Shown piece after piece: positions 44,731-54,590 of a stretch of DNA of 64,000 nt. The notes below the pieces were generated by a model. The model saw nothing but the letters and a program-made list of their open reading frames with translations, did no database searches and was not told the origin of the DNA. The translations under genes and the position numbers were made by a program. Position 1 is the stretch's first letter, and the number at the start of each line of letters is the position of its first letter. This DNA comes from Tabrizicola sp. TH137 (GTDB taxonomy: Bacteria > Pseudomonadota > Alphaproteobacteria > Rhodobacterales > Rhodobacteraceae), in assembly GCF_002855575.1 (NCBI RefSeq), contig NZ_PKRQ01000009.1:16988-80987 (forward strand), in the 5' to 3' direction.

Positions 44731-45570
44731 TTACCAGGTGCCGCCCGGATAGGCGCGCTGGAGGAACTGCATGTCCGCCAGGATGAAGCCTAGCGCCTCG
44801 GTGTGACGACCCTGCTTGCCGCCCTTGTGCTGGAAGGTGCCTTCCGGCTTGACCAGCGTCGCCTCGGCCAGAACTTCGGCCACCGTGCGGTCCCAGGCGG
44901 CTTTCAGGCTTTCCGGCGCGGGAGCGATCCCGGCCTCAACCATCGCCTGATCCACCGCGTCGCCCAGGAACAGCTCTCCCGTATAGGGCCACAGCAGGTT
45001 CAGCGCCTTCTGCATCCGGGCGCGGCTTTCCTCGGTCCCGTCGCCCAGACGGATCACCAGATCGGCCGAGCGTTCCAGGTGGTAGGCCACTTCCTTCGCC
45101 GCCTTGGCCGCAATTTCGGCCACGCGCTTGTCCGAGGACGCTTGCAGCGCGCGCAGCATCTCCATGTGCCAGGCGTCGAAAAGGAACTGGCGCATCAGCG
45201 TCTGGCCGAAGTCGCCGTTGGGACGCTCGACCAGCAGCACGTTGCGGAACTGCGCCGCGTCGCGCAGGTAAGCAAGGTTGTCGGCCGTCCGGCCCTTGCC
45301 CTCGACCTCGCCAGCCAGGCCCAGCCACAGCTGCGTCTGCCCGATCAGGTCCAGCGCGGTGTTGGCCAGCGCGATGTCTTCCTCGAGCACGGGGGAATGC
45401 CCGCACCATTCGGACACGCGATGCCCCAGCACCAGGCAGTTGTCGCCCATCCGGCACAGCCAGTCGACGAAGGCATCCGAAGGCGCCGCGCCCTTGGCGG
45501 CCATCGTGCGGATTCCGGGCGCACGCGCCAAGTCCGCATCGGCGGTCATCACATCGGTGAGCGACGGCAT
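44731..45570 (-). CDS. paaC: Phenylacetyl-CoA epoxidase structural subunit PaaC
   Basis: About 279 residues; ATG 45570 overlaps the paaB stop (TGATG) and is preferred over GTG 45573. Helical ferritin-like protein with DNCLVLGHRVSEWCGHSPVL, ALDLIGQTQLWLGLAGEVEG, FLFDAWHMEMLRALQ and KEVAYHLERSADLVIRLGDG. PaaC pairs with PaaA but lacks a functional metal site. Part of the contiguous paaABCDE block. Confidence 0.95.
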   Translation of the reverse strand: MPSLTDVMTADADLARAPGIRTMAAKGAAPSDAFVDWLCRMGDNCLVLGHRVSEWCGHSPVLEEDIALANTALDLIGQTQLWLGLAGEVEGKGRTADNLAYLRDAAQFRNVLLVERPNGDFGQTLMRQFLFDAWHMEMLRALQASSDKRVAEIAAKAAKEVAYHLERSADLVIRLGDGTEESRARMQKALNLLWPYTGELFLGDAVDQAMVEAGIAPAPESLKAAWDRTVAEVLAEATLVKPEGTFQHKGGKQGRHTEALGFILADMQFLQRAYPGGTW

Positions 45571-45854
45571 CACATATGCCCCACTTCAGCCGGGATGTCG
45601 AAGAAGGTCGGGTGACGGTAGACCTTCGAATTCGACGGCTCGAACAGCGGGCCTTTGTCCGAGGGCGCCGAGGCGGTGATTTCGTTCGACTTCACCACCC
45701 AGATCGACACGCCTTCATTGCGGCGGGTGTAGACGTCGCGGGCGTTGCAGATCGCCATTTCGGCGTCGGGGGCGTGCAGGCTGCCGACATGGCGGTGGTT
45801 CAGGCCGTGCTGGCCGCGGATGAAGACTTCCCACAGGGGCCATTCGCTGGACAT
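45570..45854 (-). CDS. paaB: Phenylacetyl-CoA epoxidase subunit PaaB
   Basis: 94 residues, the normal PaaB length. Contains WPLWEVFIRGQHGLNHRHVG and LHAPDAEMAICNARDVYTRR, then EGVSIWVVKSNEITASAP. PaaB bridges the PaaAC dimers. GGGAGG lies upstream; 60 bases separate it from paaA. Confidence 0.96.
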   Translation of the reverse strand: MSSEWPLWEVFIRGQHGLNHRHVGSLHAPDAEMAICNARDVYTRRNEGVSIWVVKSNEITASAPSDKGPLFEPSNSKVYRHPTFFDIPAEVGHM

Positions 45855-45914
45855 CGGTATTCCTCCCGGTTCGGGTCAAGGGGTGGGGGCGGGCCTCGGC
45901 AGCCCGCCGGCAAA

Positions 45915-46916
45915 TCACTCGGCCGCGATGCGCGCGGCGGCGCGGCGGGCGTCCTGCTTTTTAGCGTGCGCCATCAGGCCGTCGCGGAACCAGGCGCCGT
46001 CTTCCCAGGCGGTGACGCGGGCTTCCATCCGCTCGGCGTTGCAGGGGCCGTTCCCGGCGATCACGTCGAAGAACTCGTCCCAATCGGGCTCGGAGAAGTC
46101 GTAGCCGCCCTTCTCCTCGTTCCACTTCAGGTTCGGGTCGGGGATCGTCAGGCCCAGGTATTCGGCCTGCGGCACGGTCTGGTCGACGAACTTCTGGCGC
46201 AGCTCGTCGTTGGTGTTGATCTTGATCTTCCACTGCATCGACTGCGCGGAATGAACCGAGTCCTTGTCCGACGGGCCGAACATCATCAGCGCCGGATACC
46301 AGAAACGGTTCATCGCATCCTGCGCCATCGCCTTCTGCTCGGGCGTGCCTTGCAGGCACATCTTCAAGAGGATGTCGTAGCCCTGGCGCTGGTGGAACGA
46401 CTCTTCCTTGCAGATCCGGATCATCGCGCGGCTGTACGGACCGTACGAGGTCTTCTGCAGCTGCACCTGGTTCATGATCGCCGCACCATCGACCAGCCAG
46501 CCGACGGTGCCGATATCAGCCCAGTTCAGCGTCGGATAGTTGAAGATCGAGGAATACTTCATCTTGCCGCTGTGCAACGCCGCCAGCAGCTCATCCCGGC
46601 TGACGCCCAGCGTCTCGGCGGCGGAATAGAGATAGAGGCCATGCCCCGCCTCGTCCTGCACCTTGGCCAGCAGGATTGCCTTCCGCTCCAGCGTGGGGGC
46701 GCGGGTGATCCAGTTGCCCTCGGGCAGCTGGCCCACGATTTCACTGTGGGCGTGCTGGCCGATCTGGCGGATCAGGGTCTTGCGATAGCCTTCCGGCATC
46801 CACTCTTTCGGCTCGATCTTCTCGCCCCGGTCGATGCGGTCCTGGAAGGCGCGTTCCTGTTCGGACATTTCCTCGCGGGACTTGGCGCCTTCGGCCTTGA
46901 CCATCTGTGCATACAT
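45915..46916 (-). CDS. paaA: Phenylacetyl-CoA epoxidase catalytic subunit PaaA
   Basis: 333 residues. Ferritin-like di-iron protein with metal motifs [19 protein letters not shown] (E-x-x-H) and [20 protein letters not shown] (E-x-x-H). The [14 protein letters not shown] and [20 protein letters not shown] stretches are typical of PaaA. It binds phenylacetyl-CoA and epoxidises the ring with O2. GGAGG precedes the ATG, 14 bases after paaJ. Confidence 0.97.
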   Translation of the reverse strand: MYAQMVKAEGAKSREEMSEQERAFQDRIDRGEKIEPKEWMPEGYRKTLIRQIGQHAHSEIVGQLPEGNWITRAPTLERKAILLAKVQDEAGHGLYLYSAAETLGVSRDELLAALHSGKMKYSSIFNYPTLNWADIGTVGWLVDGAAIMNQVQLQKTSYGPYSRAMIRICKEESFHQRQGYDILLKMCLQGTPEQKAMAQDAMNRFWYPALMMFGPSDKDSVHSAQSMQWKIKINTNDELRQKFVDQTVPQAEYLGLTIPDPNLKWNEEKGGYDFSEPDWDEFFDVIAGNGPCNAERMEARVTAWEDGAWFRDGLMAHAKKQDARRAAARIAAE

Positions 46917-46930
46917 GGGTCGTTCCTCCC

Positions 46931-48136
<1,206 letters not shown>

Positions 48137-48182
48137 CCTTGCTCCTGTACTTGTCGGGAAGGTCGCCGATTCCTCATTCGTC

Positions 48183-48194
48183 GACCGATCGGTC
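48183..48194. promoter_or_regulatory. TetR-type operator upstream of paaJ
   Basis: GACCGATCGGTC, a perfect 12-base palindrome 47 bases upstream of paaJ, followed by AACGTATACATATAAA. Matches the ACCG-N2-CGGT core seen at three other promoters. It would place the whole paaJ-paaY operon under PaaR. Confidence 0.72.
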
Positions 48195-48213
48195 AACGTA
48201 TACATATAAAAAC

Positions 48214-48263
48214 ATCACATGAAAAGAGAAAAATCTTAAATCGATGTGATGCTTTTGATCACA
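48214..48263. promoter_or_regulatory. Three half-sites of an ATCACA/TGTGAT repeat upstream of paaJ
   Basis: ATCACAT at 48214-48220, ATGTGAT at 48244-48250 and ATCACA at 48258-48263. The second and third form TGTGAT-N7-ATCACA, and the first and second a wide inverted repeat. They lie between the paaX end and the paaJ operator, and could bind PaaX or a Crp-type protein; the seven-base spacing is one longer than the usual Crp site. Confidence 0.45.
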
Positions 48264-48299
48264 CTTAGAAGCTCGAATGAAAATCAACTGTCTGCCTGT

Positions 48300-49121
48300 C
48301 TACAGGCTGGAGAGAAGGGCGAGACGACGGTGTTCGCTGGCCTCGGTCGTGGCGGGCAGTGGGCCATCGGTCCCTTCGCAGAGCGCCGCCACATGCGACT
48401 CGGCCGCCGGGGTCAGCGCGAGGTAGAGCCGGCAGAAGAGCGCCCGCGCCTCTGGCGCGTTCCAGTCTGCGGGCAAGTGTTCGACGGGCAGGCGAGGATC
48501 GCGCAAGAGGACAAAGCGATAGGCATGGACTAAGAGTAGGCGCGCCGTCAGCGCCTCTGACTCGGAGAGCCGGTCAGGGGTGAGGCTGCTGAAGAGTGCA
48601 ATGAAGCCTGCGTAGCCATCGCGCAACGCGGTCAGGTCCCAGAATGCAGTCAAGGGCCTCGCATTGGTCAGCGCCTCGGCATGAAAGACGAGCGCCCCTG
48701 TGGGCGGGGCTTGCCCACGATCCGGCCGGATAAACACACTACCGCCCAGATGCCCCATCCGTTGCCGTACTGCATCCTCAAGGCGCATCTCGGGATCATG
48801 GATGATCTGCCATCCATGCGCCGGTCGGTCCAGCCCATAGAGCAGATCCGCTGCACGCAGGAATTCTGCAGCCGCAGATTGCTTAAGACGATAAAAGCTC
48901 CGCCGTCCGACGCGCTCACCTTCAATCTGTGAAGCCGCCACAAGCCGCGATACAGCTGTACGCACGAGAGATTCGTTGATGCCAACCTTCGAACACAAGG
49001 CGATCAGGCTGCCTGTCCACAACACGCCTCCACGCGGGACGACAACATCACCGTAGATGGTGACGATGAAGGCAGCCGCATTCAACCGCATCGCGGACGC
49101 AATTACGGAACTTTTTGACAC
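48300..49121 (-). CDS. paaX: PaaX-family transcriptional repressor
   Basis: 273 residues. The N-terminal winged helix shows FIVTIYGDVVVPRGGVLWTG, CSKVGINESLVRTAVSRLVA and GERVGRRSFYRLKQSAAAEF, the PaaX DNA-binding pattern. The middle and C-terminal parts (GLDRPAHGWQIIHDPEM, then the LLLVHAYRFVLLRDPRLPVE-like region and a C-terminal FCRLYLAL) complete the family. PaaX repressors respond to phenylacetyl-CoA. It lies on the same strand just upstream of the paaJ operon, so together with PaaR the region has two candidate paa repressors. Confidence 0.92.
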   Translation of the reverse strand: MSKSSVIASAMRLNAAAFIVTIYGDVVVPRGGVLWTGSLIALCSKVGINESLVRTAVSRLVAASQIEGERVGRRSFYRLKQSAAAEFLRAADLLYGLDRPAHGWQIIHDPEMRLEDAVRQRMGHLGGSVFIRPDRGQAPPTGALVFHAEALTNARPLTAFWDLTALRDGYAGFIALFSSLTPDRLSESEALTARLLLVHAYRFVLLRDPRLPVEHLPADWNAPEARALFCRLYLALTPAAESHVAALCEGTDGPLPATTEASEHRRLALLSSL

Positions 49122-49398
49122 AATCAGCCTTCGGCGTTCGTTCTTGAGATGCGGTCGTTTATCCGGCGTGTGTGTTTGCAGGCAAGCAGAGTTTGAGCGA
49201 CCACTGCTCAGTCAAGTGAAAAGCTTCCAGCTGCGGGTACAGCAACCTTGGGCCACCATGCTGAGCGTCGCTGCTATCCTTAGTGGAGTCTCTACCCGCG
49301 CCACAACACGGGCGCTGCGCCAGAGGATCGGGACGGAACAAGCCACTGAGCATTGACGATGTGACCGCCCACCTACTGCACGTCATCTCTGTCGGTAT

Positions 49399-50313
49399 TC
49401 AGGCCTCGCGAGAGTGAAAGAAATCAACCATCGACTTGACTCCTTCCGCATATGGGGTTGGGGTGAAGTCTGGATAGCGGGCGGCAAACCGGCTCCAGTC
49501 CAGCACGTAGTCGTCACGGAACTGATAGCCCATTTCGGCGACCTCCCGGATCGTGCTATTGAAAAGCCCGAGAAGCGAGATAATGAACGGTGGCAGATGC
49601 GCCACCTTGAAATCTCGTCCCAATACTGCACGGAAATGATCGGCCATCTCCTCAACCGTGACCGCCGGGCCGACCGGCAAATGCCAGACCGCTCCATAGG
49701 CCACGTCATCCAACGCCAGCCGCACCAGCGCGCGGCCATTGTCCAGCGTGTAGGCATAGGTATGACGAGGCCCCTGCGGCATCAGCGTCTGCGGCGGCTT
49801 GCCAGCAAGAAGGTTCTCCAGGAACTGAATATAGAAGGGCGAGTTGATAGCGCCGGGCCCGTAGAAGTCCGCAGACCGGCCGATCACGACCCGTACGCGA
49901 CCGGCTGCGTGTGCCTGCAATGCCAGATCGGCTACTGCCTTGCGTGCCCGGCCCTTGCGCGTCGTGGGCGTTTGCTGGTGATCCTCGGTTATCGGATTGG
50001 CCAGCGGAGGTGGGCCGTACATATACACGTTGTCGAAGAAGATCAGCCGGGCGCCCGCAGCCTCGCAGGCACTCAGGACAGCACGCATTATGACCGGCCA
50101 GTCGCGCTCCCACACGGCTCCGACATAGGGCAGCCCGATGCAAAGGTAAACGTGGCTTGCTCCGACCAGATGGGGCGCGAGTGCTGCGGCATCCCGTACA
50201 TCGGCATCCGACCGACCGATCGCGATGACATCGACACCGGTCGCCTGAAGGGCCTTGACCGTTGCACTCGCTATCGCACCGCCAGCGCCAAGTACGATGT
50301 GCCGTTCGGGCAT
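49399..50313 (-). CDS. NAD-dependent epimerase/dehydratase family protein
   Basis: 304 residues from ATG 50313, with AGGAGAT upstream. Extended SDR: N-terminal IVLGAGGAIASATVKALQAT (Gly-rich nucleotide motif, slightly altered), IFFDNVYMYGPPPLANPITE, TRKGRARKAVADLAL in place of the usual YxxxK, and YAYTLDNGRALVRLALDD. The missing classical Tyr-x-x-x-Lys suggests NmrA-like or atypical function. No clear pathway; first of a small leftward group, separated from the YHYH gene by 42 bases. Confidence 0.8.
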   Translation of the reverse strand: MPERHIVLGAGGAIASATVKALQATGVDVIAIGRSDADVRDAAALAPHLVGASHVYLCIGLPYVGAVWERDWPVIMRAVLSACEAAGARLIFFDNVYMYGPPPLANPITEDHQQTPTTRKGRARKAVADLALQAHAAGRVRVVIGRSADFYGPGAINSPFYIQFLENLLAGKPPQTLMPQGPRHTYAYTLDNGRALVRLALDDVAYGAVWHLPVGPAVTVEEMADHFRAVLGRDFKVAHLPPFIISLLGLFNSTIREVAEMGYQFRDDYVLDWSRFAARYPDFTPTPYAEGVKSMVDFFHSREA

Positions 50314-50355
50314 GTCCGATCTCCTTTCTGACATCACTGCGCGAAGACGATCCGC

Positions 50356-51585
50356 TCAATAGGGCGGGCGTTCATGCCATTGCCGGATCGATCTGAGATC
50401 TGCGGGGCAATTGTCATAAAGCGAGCGACGTCCCTCGCTCACGCCCAGCACTTTGAGGATGCGTGAGCCAAAGCCCGTCGGCTCGAAAGGGATCACCTGC
50501 TTGAAGGTCTCATCGGGCTCAAAGGCGAACAGGCGTGGAACCATTGGCCAGTCGGGCGTCAGCACACAGCCGTACACGCTGCCCTGATAGCCCTCGACAT
50601 CGCCAAGGACACCGCCATTGTGCTGATCGAGTAGTGCATAGCTGGCGCGCCCGTCGCGTAGGGCACTGCGTGTCAACCCAAAATAGGCCTCGCTTTGCGC
50701 CAGCGCCGCTTCGATCTCCTGATTCTTCTGCCTGGGATCGAAGACGTAATCCTGCACGTACAGACCATCATGATTGCCCAATGGCACCGTGGCGGGGTTG
50801 GTGAACTCAACCACCTGCCTCTGCCCCTTGCGCAGTACATAGCCTGAGAAGCGAAAGACGAGGCGGCCGCCCGGGCTTTCGGCGAAGCGATAGTCGAGCA
50901 CAGGAAAACCATCGGCCGAGTATCCCACGGTCAGCGGTCCGCTACTTTTCCCGCGCGCTAGCGCTTCCGAGCGAAGCGCCTCGATCAGTAGGCGCGGATA
51001 GCCGTGGTAGTGGAACATGCCGCTCGGTTGCACGTGTCCGGCAATCAAGGCCGGCACGCCAACCAATTGAGAAACCACCGGGTGCGTCACCTCATATTCC
51101 CAGCCCGTGCACGCACGGTCGAAGGGATTGTTGGGGTCGGCTGGGCCACCGTCGTACCAAGGCCCGGAAGGATCGAGGATCGAGCCGTCGAGCAGCACGC
51201 CGAAGGGAATCATGTTCATTGCCCAGGACTGGTGATCACGCCCGGGAGCCATTCCCAGACGAGCCCGATCGAGCGTGCGAAGGGCATAACCGCCCTCGCC
51301 GAGTTGCAAGCGGTCGTTGATGGCGAAGGGATCATTCTGGTTGGGAAACAGATCACGCGGCCGCACGACGGCGCCAGTATCGGGGTCTATGAACGCCTCC
51401 CGGGGTGCGGCGCGGCCCGAGAAGCGGCGTATCCATTGGCCGCTCGCGGCATCGCGGAAAGTTTCGGTGTGCATGACGAGATTCACTTCCGATTGCGCCA
51501 GCGCGTCGGAGGTCGGTCGAAACCCACACAATATTAATGCCCCAGCGAACGCGGTTCTGCGGGATATCCTCACTGCACAATTCAT
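50356..51585 (-). CDS. Secreted YHYH-domain protein
   Basis: About 409 residues from ATG 51585 (ATG 51618 is an alternative). The N-terminus has ISRRTAFAGALILCGF, a twin-arginine-like signal (R-R-x-x-F), cut probably near DALAQ. The domain hallmark is GMFHYHGYPRLLIEAL, a His-Tyr-His motif, preceded by the FGVLLDGSILDPSGPW loop and followed by VGYSADGFPVLDYRF. YHYH proteins are exported, of unknown function, often linked to metal or redox enzymes. It neighbours a hydrolase and a GlxA-type regulator. Confidence 0.78.
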   Translation of the reverse strand: MNCAVRISRRTAFAGALILCGFRPTSDALAQSEVNLVMHTETFRDAASGQWIRRFSGRAAPREAFIDPDTGAVVRPRDLFPNQNDPFAINDRLQLGEGGYALRTLDRARLGMAPGRDHQSWAMNMIPFGVLLDGSILDPSGPWYDGGPADPNNPFDRACTGWEYEVTHPVVSQLVGVPALIAGHVQPSGMFHYHGYPRLLIEALRSEALARGKSSGPLTVGYSADGFPVLDYRFAESPGGRLVFRFSGYVLRKGQRQVVEFTNPATVPLGNHDGLYVQDYVFDPRQKNQEIEAALAQSEAYFGLTRSALRDGRASYALLDQHNGGVLGDVEGYQGSVYGCVLTPDWPMVPRLFAFEPDETFKQVIPFEPTGFGSRILKVLGVSEGRRSLYDNCPADLRSIRQWHERPPY

Positions 51586-51656
51586 AGCTGAGCATCCGTG
51601 CGCACTGGCCATCAGCATGTCTCTCGTCGCCGCCCGTCACTGGACAGGCTGTGCCC

Positions 51657-52178
51657 TCAAAGCACTTGTGCGGCAGGAGCGAGGTTCACTCTTGTGGACA
51701 AGGCATGCAGCGCGATGGCGTGCAGCATGTCGCTCACCGTGGTGCAGGCATCGGTCAGCACGGTGACCTTCTTGTAGCGATCCGTCTGACGCGACAGTGC
51801 AGTGTGCGTCACGCAGTTCTGGGTCATCATCCCGCACAGGATCAGTTCGTCGACGCCCAACTGCTGCAACGTTTCGTGCAGATTGGTGCGCTCGAAACTG
51901 TCGGCAAAGTGTTTGACGACTACCGGCGCGTCCGGTGCGGCCTCGCGGATCTTGGGGTGAATCTCAACGCCAGGGGTGTTGGCGTTGAAGAAAGGGGCGG
52001 GTCCTTGCTGCGGGTCGGCCACGTGCTGCACATGCACCACCGGGACGCCTTTGGCGCGTGCGTTCGCGATGGCGCGCTCGATTGTGAGCAGCGTGGCGTC
52101 GGTGTTGGCCAGTGGAAAGGCACCACCGGGGAAGTAGTCGTTCTGCAGGTCAATGACGATCAGTGCGGGTTTGCTCAT
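51657..52178 (-). CDS. Cysteine hydrolase, isochorismatase/nicotinamidase family
   Basis: 173 residues. The family triad is visible: Asp in MSKPALIVIDLQNDYFPGGA (residue 10), Lys in VVVKHFADSFERTNL, and Cys in LCGMMTQNCVTHTALSRQ, with the cis-peptide GMMT before it. It hydrolyses C-N or ether bonds of small amides or isochorismate-like substrates. Start taken at the ATG (52178) of the conserved beginning, since the longer frame has no support. It is divergent from the GlxA regulator across 144 bases. Confidence 0.88.
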   Translation of the reverse strand: MSKPALIVIDLQNDYFPGGAFPLANTDATLLTIERAIANARAKGVPVVHVQHVADPQQGPAPFFNANTPGVEIHPKIREAAPDAPVVVKHFADSFERTNLHETLQQLGVDELILCGMMTQNCVTHTALSRQTDRYKKVTVLTDACTTVSDMLHAIALHALSTRVNLAPAAQVL

Positions 52179-52321
52179 GGTTCTTGTTCGCCTGGATGGG
52201 GCCACTCAACGGTGGCGACGGCTCCATTCTCTAGGTTTGGGCCCGTCGACGCCATTGGCCTGATTCAAGTTTTTCGTTAAGAATGGGCCAATGTTCTTCT
52301 CATTCCCCAAAGGTCGCCCTC

Positions 52322-53341
52322 ATGACCACTCATCCAAAAAACAGTGACCCGTCTGTTCGTGTCGCCGTGGTCGCTTTTGACGGGATCAGCCCTTTTCATT
52401 TGGCCATTCCCGGCGTGATCTTTGGTGAGGCGCCGCAGGCGCCGAATCCGTTCGAGCTTGTGTTCTGCACTGCAGAGCCTCAGCCACTCACCACCAGCGC
52501 GGGTTATCTAATCTCTGGAATCGCTGACTTGCGAGCGCTGCACGGTGCCGACCTCGTCATCGTACCGAGCTGGCGCAACGTGAACGAGCGCCCTCCGGAG
52601 TCCCTGCTGCGCGCACTCCGTTCCGCCAAGGCGGCCGGCGCACAAATCGTCGGTTTGTGCCTCGGTGCCCATGTGCTGGCCGAGGCAGGGTTGCTCAACA
52701 ACCGCCGAGCGACCACCCATTGGGAATATGCGGAGCAGATGGCGAAGCAGTTTCCCGCGATTAATGTCGAACCGGACGTGCTGTACGTCGCGGAGGAAGG
52801 CGTGATGACGTCAGCCGGAACCGCCGCGGGATTGGACGCTTGCCTAGAGATTGTGCGGCAGCGGCTAGGTGCCGCGCGGGCCAGCCAAGTGGCCAGACGG
52901 CTGGTAATCCCACCTCATCGAGCGGGAGGGCAGGCACAGTTCATCAAGCGCCCCCTGCCGCTCACCCCCGGTGGCCATCGTCTGTCCCAGCTGATCGAGT
53001 CGGTGCGAAAGCGCCTGAACGAGACCCACAGTCTTGACAGTCTGGCAAGAGAAGCGGGCATGAGTCGGCGCTCCTTCACTCGTCAATTCAAGGCATTGAC
53101 GGGCTCCACCGTGCTGACATGGCTTCTCACGGAGCGCCTGCATCTTTCCCAGCAACTCCTGGAGCAGACCGATCAGTCGATAGAGCGGATCGCCGAGTTG
53201 GCGGGGTTTGGGTCCGCCGAGTCGTTGCGGCATCACTTTCGCAGGGCCTTCCGCACCCCCCCGATCGATTGGCGGCGCAGTTTTCAAGGCGAAGCGCGAA
53301 CTAGCTCGCCCGCCATAGTCGATAGCGCCCCTGACCGGTAA
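52322..53341 (+). CDS. GlxA-type transcriptional regulator (DJ-1/PfpI + AraC HTH)
   Basis: 339 residues. Residues 1-190 form a glutamine amidotransferase-like DJ-1/PfpI domain: VAVVAFDGISPFHLAIPGVI, QIVGLCLGAHVLAEAGLLNN with the nucleophile-position Cys, and ATTHWEYAEQMAKQFPAI with the His. Residues 240-325 are the AraC HTH: LDSLAREAGMSRRSFTRQFK and IAELAGFGSAESLRHHFRRA. It likely controls the divergent hydrolase-YHYH-epimerase group. Its last 41 bases overlap the convergent DUF1403 gene. Confidence 0.9.
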   Translation: MTTHPKNSDPSVRVAVVAFDGISPFHLAIPGVIFGEAPQAPNPFELVFCTAEPQPLTTSAGYLISGIADLRALHGADLVIVPSWRNVNERPPESLLRALRSAKAAGAQIVGLCLGAHVLAEAGLLNNRRATTHWEYAEQMAKQFPAINVEPDVLYVAEEGVMTSAGTAAGLDACLEIVRQRLGAARASQVARRLVIPPHRAGGQAQFIKRPLPLTPGGHRLSQLIESVRKRLNETHSLDSLAREAGMSRRSFTRQFKALTGSTVLTWLLTERLHLSQQLLEQTDQSIERIAELAGFGSAESLRHHFRRAFRTPPIDWRRSFQGEARTSSPAIVDSAPDR

Positions 53342-54365
53342 TCTCACGGATCAAACCCCGCGCTTCCATCCAGGCGAGGTTGCGCTGAATGGCGGCGCGG
53401 CTGGATCCGGTAAGGCCCTCGGCCATTGGCGCGGAGACAAGCGGCCATTCGGTCAGCACTGCGCGCAGCGCCGAAGGTGTGCGACCCGATAGCGGTGCTA
53501 TCTCCGTTTCGACTCGCGCTGACCATGCCTCGATATCGTCGAGGTGCCGCATCGCCGTCCGACATGCCGTCTCCATCCCGTCAAGCCACCGCGCCAAACG
53601 GTCAGAGGCTGGGCCTCCGGAGCGCAGCCCCCCTGCCCCACCCATAGCCAGTGGCGTAAAGACCGCACCCTTTCCCTCGCAGGCCGCAATCCGCGCGGCC
53701 GTGACCGCCGCTTCCATCCGGTCGCCAAGCTGCCCAAGCCCCGCAAGGCTCCAGAGGTGAAATCCCATGCATGCGCGGGTGATAGGGTGAAGGTCAGCGC
53801 CTTGCGCCATAAGTTCAAGCCAGCCACACGCCCGATCCGCGAAGGGTTCGGCTTTATCATCCAGTTTCTCGGGGTCGCGGCGATCAAGGAAAGCGGATAG
53901 GTCAATCTCAGGCCTCGGCCCCCCCGTCAGCCGCCGCACCGCCCATCCGACACGCGCCAGCGCCGTCGTAGAGTCCTGAACACCAGACAGGCGCAGCGAA
54001 ATCCAAAGCGCAAGCCGATCCGGGCTGATCCGGTCACCCGCAAACCAGCTGAGATCAGCCGCCTCGATTAGCGCAAGCCTGAGCCGCCAGCCCTCCGGTC
54101 CCCGCTTCAGCCGTTCGTCCAAGGCACCGAGCCGCCCCGCGACGCGGGCAAGCCGCGCGGCATGGCCCGCCTCGGCCTTCCGCCAGTCGTCAAGAACCGC
54201 GGTCTCGTGGGGCTCCACCCGTAGTCCCGGCGGCAGACTGTCGAGCTCGTCTTCGGTTGGAGCGGGCAGGAACCAAAGTTCGTCTTCAGACAACTCCTCG
54301 GCCTCTTCCACACTGGTCAGAGGATTGTCAAAATCGTCATGAACGGTCGATGCTTGGCGTTTCAT
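53301..54365 (-). CDS. DUF1403 family plasmid protein with C-terminal winged helix
   Basis: 354 residues. Residues 1-45 are acidic (EEAEELSEDELWFLPAPTED), 60-270 are helical with no known motif, and the end (RTPSALRAVLTEWPLVSAPM, AEGLTGSSRAAIQRNLAWME, ARGLIREITGQGRYRLWRAS) reads as a winged helix-turn-helix. DUF1403 proteins are common on alphaproteobacterial plasmids and are of unknown function. A 24-base inverted repeat directly upstream of its start, together with its own HTH, points to autoregulation. It is divergent from a serine recombinase gene, a pairing that looks functional. Confidence 0.85.
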   Translation of the reverse strand: MKRQASTVHDDFDNPLTSVEEAEELSEDELWFLPAPTEDELDSLPPGLRVEPHETAVLDDWRKAEAGHAARLARVAGRLGALDERLKRGPEGWRLRLALIEAADLSWFAGDRISPDRLALWISLRLSGVQDSTTALARVGWAVRRLTGGPRPEIDLSAFLDRRDPEKLDDKAEPFADRACGWLELMAQGADLHPITRACMGFHLWSLAGLGQLGDRMEAAVTAARIAACEGKGAVFTPLAMGGAGGLRSGGPASDRLARWLDGMETACRTAMRHLDDIEAWSARVETEIAPLSGRTPSALRAVLTEWPLVSAPMAEGLTGSSRAAIQRNLAWMEARGLIREITGQGRYRLWRAS

Positions 54366-54367
54366 AT

Positions 54368-54391
54368 GTGCAAAATATAGCCATTTTGCAC
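54368..54391. promoter_or_regulatory. Inverted repeat at the DUF1403 promoter
   Basis: GTGCAAAAT at 54368-54376 and ATTTTGCAC at 54383-54391, six bases apart, perfect nine-base arms. It ends three bases before the DUF1403 start codon, so binding would block transcription or translation start. Confidence 0.75.
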
Positions 54392-54534
54392 TTTACCAAA
54401 GGGTTTTCTCCGGGCGATTCCCCACTCCTCATATATGACGCGCGCGCAACCGTCCGCGAAGCTCACGGATTGCGCTCAGCCGCAGGAAACCAAGGGCATT
54501 TCACTGAACTGGACGACAGAAAGCGCTATTGCAT

Positions 54535-54580
54535 CCGTTTACAAACGGTCGTTTAGTGACGATATATGAAACTGCAAACG
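54535..54580. promoter_or_regulatory. Repeated AAACG/CGTTT half-sites before the recombinase gene
   Basis: CCGTTT-AC-AAACGG (54535-54548) is followed by CGTTTA at 54550 and AAACG at 54576. Such clustered short arms directly upstream of a serine recombinase gene resemble res or operator sites. The region includes the recombinase promoter. Confidence 0.5.
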
Positions 54581-54590
54581 TCCTGTTTTG

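Noticed and set aside
48245..48263. TGTGAT-N7-ATCACA as a Crp site
   Set aside because: The spacer is one base longer than the Crp consensus, so it is listed only as an unassigned repeat.
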